Positions 60,929 through 64,000 of a DNA stretch of 64,000 nt are shown in pieces. Position numbers and translations under genes: made by a program. The stretch is from assembly GCA_029582265.1 (NCBI GenBank), contig CM055822.1, positions 38,022,679 to 38,086,678 of the forward strand. Reading direction: 5' to 3'. The notes under the pieces are model-generated. The model was not told the DNA's origin, did no database searches, and saw only the letters and a program-made list of their open reading frames with translations. Each line of letters opens with the position of its first letter. The stretch's first letter is position 1. This DNA comes from Zoroaster sp. YZ-2022. Taxonomy: Eukaryota > Echinodermata > Asteroidea > Forcipulatida > Zoroasteridae.

Positions 60929-62329
60929 ATGACACTACCGCAAAAAACGTTTCCATACGCGTTCGAGTGTAATTTTACGTATCCGTACAAACAATCTGGA
61001 AATTTTAAGGTGCCTTTTTTTTTAAACGCCAACGAAATAACTAGTTTTCCAATTTACGCCAACGAAAAAGAATCATTTAACGTAACGTTCTCTAACGTAT
61101 TTCAAAAATATAAACTACCTCACGTCGTCAGCAACGACGTAGTAAACGATTGGTACGCTAACCCGATGAAATTTTATCAAAATCAAATAAATTTTGTGAC
61201 GTATTGCGCCACCTCGAGGTGCGGTATAAGTTACGGCCATTTATATCATTTAAATATGATGATTCGTAGTTTTTTTAGATTTCACGTCTATTATCAAATT
61301 AGACGATTGCTTAAAGAACTTGGTTGCCCCGCATCTTCTTCGAATTTTTTTGACGCGTTTGCCAACAATATAGACGTAAGCGCTTACAATAGACTATGCG
61401 CCGAGTTTCATTTATCGATTAAAGATGATTGGAAACAACGCGTTGATCTAAATTCAAACGGTTTGGGAACGGCTTATTATCAAAACATTTACGGCTACAT
61501 TCCGGTGCCGGACAACGACTACGACAATTCAAATTTACAACATCGGCGTGAGAAAAGGATGGATTTTGATAAAGAAAACGTCGATTTAAATTTAGTAAAT
61601 AGCGTCAACGATATCGGTGGTTCGTACGTCGTCGAATACATTTCTCAATCCAACGACGTTAAAACGGCGTGGACTAAATTTATATTGTCTTTAGGGTTAG
61701 CTAAAGGTTTTACGGACGTTGGCACGCAACGTATAAACGACTCTATAAGAACTTATGTGTACGCGTTATTGGGAGCTCAATCTCGAGTTAAAAGCTCGTT
61801 TTTTGCGAGCGGTACTGGTTTAGACGCGCAACGCGAATTTATAAATATTGTAAATGCCGAAATTGATTCACCGGTCGATTTGAGTATGAGTATTCAACGA
61901 TATCAAGACGTTTTACAATACGCCCGCAGTCAATTAAATTTTGCTATCGGAGAAAATTTATACATGATGCCTAGCGATATGAATTTACGAATAGGCACGT
62001 ACGCGGGATACAATAATAATATATTGATCGCGACGAGTGATTTATCGTTGGGTTCAAATTTAGATACAAACTCAGAACCCGCTATTTCTCCTATTTTATC
62101 GCTAGAACAAACACAACTCACAACAAAGCATGTAGAAGATGAAAAAATGAGCGATCGTTTAGCGCACGCGCTTGCCAGTGAAGATACGATAAAAGAAGAC
62201 TCAATCGTAAATCGTCAAGAAGCTTTACCGATAAAAGAAGACGGCCATCAAGAAGAAAAAAATTCTTTAATACTCGGTTTCGCAATTTTAACGGGGCTAG
62301 GTATTATGGCTTACGAATTGTTACGCTGA
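60929..62329 (+). CDS. large virion-like protein with C-terminal anchor
   Basis: 466 residues. Blocks that look conserved: FVTYCATSRCGISYGHLYHL, FRFHVYYQIRRLLKELG, NDSIRTYVYALLGAQSRV, DLSMSIQRYQDVLQYARSQL and IGTYAGYNNNILIATSDLSL. An acidic low-complexity linker (~405-440) leads to a C-terminal membrane helix (LILGFAILTGLGIMAYELL). I recall this family as multi-copy uncharacterised ORFs of invertebrate genomes (not checked). A membrane-anchored structural protein is my inference. The stop is 27 bp from the stop of the convergent gene. Confidence 0.65.
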   Translation: MTLPQKTFPYAFECNFTYPYKQSGNFKVPFFLNANEITSFPIYANEKESFNVTFSNVFQKYKLPHVVSNDVVNDWYANPMKFYQNQINFVTYCATSRCGISYGHLYHLNMMIRSFFRFHVYYQIRRLLKELGCPASSSNFFDAFANNIDVSAYNRLCAEFHLSIKDDWKQRVDLNSNGLGTAYYQNIYGYIPVPDNDYDNSNLQHRREKRMDFDKENVDLNLVNSVNDIGGSYVVEYISQSNDVKTAWTKFILSLGLAKGFTDVGTQRINDSIRTYVYALLGAQSRVKSSFFASGTGLDAQREFINIVNAEIDSPVDLSMSIQRYQDVLQYARSQLNFAIGENLYMMPSDMNLRIGTYAGYNNNILIATSDLSLGSNLDTNSEPAISPILSLEQTQLTTKHVEDEKMSDRLAHALASEDTIKEDSIVNRQEALPIKEDGHQEEKNSLILGFAILTGLGIMAYELLR

Positions 62330-62356
62330 CTCTGACGAGAAGCGCGCGGAGCGTTT

Positions 62357-63724
62357 TTACATTTTTTGTGTATAAGCTAGAATTAACGCCCCAACTGCGG
62401 TTAAAGCTAACCATAAATGTTCCGCCGCTAACGTAACTACTTTACTAGCTATTTTAAAAAGCCAACTTACTATACTACCGATGATAGCCGGTAAAGCGGC
62501 TAAAGCTTTTGCTCCTAGTTTAGCTAATACGTTAGCTAGATTTTTTAATGTTTTTTTTATCCACTCGCTTATACCACCACTCGGTGGTGTCGGTGGTGGA
62601 GTCGGTGGTGGAGTCGGTGGTGGAGTCGGTGGAGTTGGTGGTGTTGGTGGAGTCGGTGGAGTCGGTGGTGGAGTCGGTGGAGTCGGTGGAGTCGGTATAA
62701 CTGAACTTACAACATTACTGAGCGATTCGATAATGTAAGCAATAACAAAAGTAAAAGCCGTTAATATACTAGCGATCGTTACGCCTTGCTCTCTAAATAA
62801 AGTTTTAATTCTTTCACCCAACGTAACGTCTCTCGTTAACATTTTTTGAAACGTTTCTCTAACTCTATTAATTTGACTACGTAGAACGTTTTCGTTCACA
62901 CCAACAGCTTCTAATCTCGCTCGTCTTTCGTCTTGTTTTTCAAGTAGTTGTTGTCGTAGTTTTTCGGTTTCTCCTTCATCTTCATCATCTCTATCTCGAG
63001 CGTTCACGTATTCTTGTTCAAGATTAGATATTTCTTCGTCTAGTTTGCTCAATTTAGCTAAATTTAATTCAAGTTGACCTCGTGTTGTTTGTAAAGCTCT
63101 ATCTAACCCCAAGATTTCACGTCGTGAAATGTTTAATTCTAGATCTCTCGTAGAAATATCCACCATTTCGATAGCTTCTTCTACTTTTTTAGATTTTTCT
63201 ACAAGCGGTAGAGCAGGTAATCTTCTACCACCACTCGGTTCTTTCGCTTTTTCTACAACAAGTAGAAAACTTTGTTCTAATACATCGTATGGTGTAAGAT
63301 CGTCTATAGTTAAACCACTAACCTTGAGTGAATTTAACGAATAAAATCCTTCTCCTCTTTTTAAAGTTAAACGTATTTTTCTTACATCTTTTTTAAAAAA
63401 GAGCACGCTTTTTCCTTTTACTAATTTTTCTTCAAAACTATCATAATGTTTAATTCTTGTTTTTATACCTACACTTTTATAAAAATCATCAACAGTTAAT
63501 CTAAGTTGCATTTGCGATAAAGAGAGAGGTTCTCTATGTCTTTTTGCTATTTCTCCGTCTAACACTTTTTGACTTTCTTTTCTTTCAAGTTCTAATTTTT
63601 CTATACTTTCATCAACATCTTCCAAGGTATACTCGTCACCCGTTATTTCATCGTCTATATATTCATCATCAAGATTTTGTAATAACGGGTCTGCTTCCAT
63701 AAGATCGCGTCCTCCTTCCGCCAT
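62357..63724 (-). CDS. coiled-coil and Pro-repeat membrane protein
   Basis: 455 residues. Acidic N-terminus (EADPLLQNLDDEYIDDEI), a globular part (~75-170), a coiled coil (~195-290; ELNLAKLSKLDEEISNLEQE), the block LGERIKTLFREQGVTIASIL and a hydrophobic segment (FVIAYII). A PTPP/PPTP repeat (~345-385; DNA minisatellite 62580-62696) follows, then a C-terminal region with WIKKTLKNL, LPAIIGSIVSWLFKIASK and a final hydrophobic helix. I recall LFREQGVTIASILTA-type proteins as uncharacterised families in invertebrate genomes. It may link capsid and membrane; this is speculation. Confidence 0.65.
   Translation of the reverse strand: MAEGGRDLMEADPLLQNLDDEYIDDEITGDEYTLEDVDESIEKLELERKESQKVLDGEIAKRHREPLSLSQMQLRLTVDDFYKSVGIKTRIKHYDSFEEKLVKGKSVLFFKKDVRKIRLTLKRGEGFYSLNSLKVSGLTIDDLTPYDVLEQSFLLVVEKAKEPSGGRRLPALPLVEKSKKVEEAIEMVDISTRDLELNISRREILGLDRALQTTRGQLELNLAKLSKLDEEISNLEQEYVNARDRDDEDEGETEKLRQQLLEKQDERRARLEAVGVNENVLRSQINRVRETFQKMLTRDVTLGERIKTLFREQGVTIASILTAFTFVIAYIIESLSNVVSSVIPTPPTPPTPPPTPPTPPTPPTPPTPPPTPPPTPPPTPPSGGISEWIKKTLKNLANVLAKLGAKALAALPAIIGSIVSWLFKIASKVVTLAAEHLWLALTAVGALILAYTQKM
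62577..62696. repeat. coding minisatellite, GGTGGTGGAGTC units
   Basis: Nine- and twelve-base units of GGTGGAGTC and GGTGGTGGAGTC (plus strand) encode the Pro/Thr repeat of the minus-strand protein. The plus-strand frame (GGVGGV) is an artefact. Confidence 0.8.
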
Positions 63725-63731
63725 TTTATAA

Positions 63732-64000
63732 TTACTTTTTATTTTTTTTAAACAATCTATAACTCGCGTAGCCTACTATACTCATTCCTAATACGATAAA
63801 TATAATCTCGCGCGTTTTTTGATCTTCGCTAGGAACGTAAAAATCTTCAAGTTGAGGTTCGTAGCGTAAATTTAGCGGTAAATTTATTCGCTCGTTCGTA
63901 ATGTTGTAATATTCTTGCATCGCTTCGTCGATGCTGTTGAACGTTCTTATCGCGCCCGATTCTTTTTGTATTTTCTCGTTTAAATAATCTATATATTTTA
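63732..64000 (-). CDS. membrane-anchored island protein, partial
   Basis: The frame is open to the window edge (at least 88 codons); the start lies beyond 64000. The Met at 63920 is internal to the frame, since the codons upstream (…FNSIDEA) are uninterrupted. The C-terminus has a single membrane helix (EIIFIVLGMSIVGYASYRLF) followed by KKNKK. Stop codon 7 bp before the start of 62357-63724. No family recognised. Confidence 0.55.
   Translation of the reverse strand, partial: KYIDYLNEKIQKESGAIRTFNSIDEAMQEYYNITNERINLPLNLRYEPQLEDFYVPSEDQKTREIIFIVLGMSIVGYASYRLFKKNKK

Noticed and set aside
60906..60956. Longer start for the penton-like gene (METFFAVV...)
   Set aside because: It would overlap the divergent gene's coding start. 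The Met at 60905 begins a beta-rich sequence directly and leaves a short intergenic promoter region.
62481..62738. Plus-strand Gly/Val-repeat frame
   Set aside because: Antisense shadow of the Pro/Thr repeat in the minus-strand 455-residue protein.

Overview
The window is animal genomic DNA, most likely from a marine invertebrate. The evidence is GT/AG introns, an expanded array of scavenger-receptor (SRCR) exons, a two-exon small heat-shock protein gene with a 12.6 kb intron, tRNA-derived SINEs, several LINE clades, Penelope-like elements and many small DNA transposons. SRCR expansion of this kind is known from sea urchins, sea stars and amphioxus, so a deuterostome is my best guess. Species cannot be read from the sequence.

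Layout. 1-5.3 kb: SINEs, a minisatellite, a TATA-bearing repeat and a hairpin-shaped Penelope terminus. 5.3-15.0 kb, minus strand: six near-identical SRCR exons of one gene, all phase 1-1, with Penelope copies in and near the introns. 15-32.8 kb: no host gene recognised. This part is a mosaic of SINEs, LINE fragments (CR1/L2 and RTE), TTAA-flanked and 8-bp-TSD MITEs, a putative solo LTR, a third Penelope copy, a perfect 111-bp palindrome and a dead hAT transposase. 32.9-46.2 kb, plus strand: a small heat-shock protein gene (exon 1 32869-33340, exon 2 45948-46159). Its intron holds a 2.4 kb DNA transposon with satellite arrays inside its terminal inverted repeats. 46.2-55.5 kb: MITEs (one nested in another), a LINE with an 893-codon reverse-transcriptase frame, and an inverted second copy of the LTR.

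56.7-64 kb is different in kind. It is AT-rich, intron-less and densely packed with short genes on both strands, with 2-27 bp gaps or short overlaps between most of them. It holds a PCNA-like sliding clamp interrupted by an in-frame TAA, a zinc-ribbon protein, a tandem pair of paralogs that both begin MASIYGPSR, a candidate capsid-type beta protein and several proteins ending in a membrane segment. I read it as the end of an integrated dsDNA virus-like or giant-transposon element that continues past the window. No polymerase, integrase, ATPase or capsid gene recognised with confidence lies inside the window, so its class is open.

The most interesting host-side signal is the palindrome TACATGTA, abundant from 1 to about 26 kb. 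Where homologous repeat copies can be compared, they repeatedly differ by exactly CATGTA added at a TA. That matches the known excision footprint of Tc1-family transposons (TA-CA-TG-TA).
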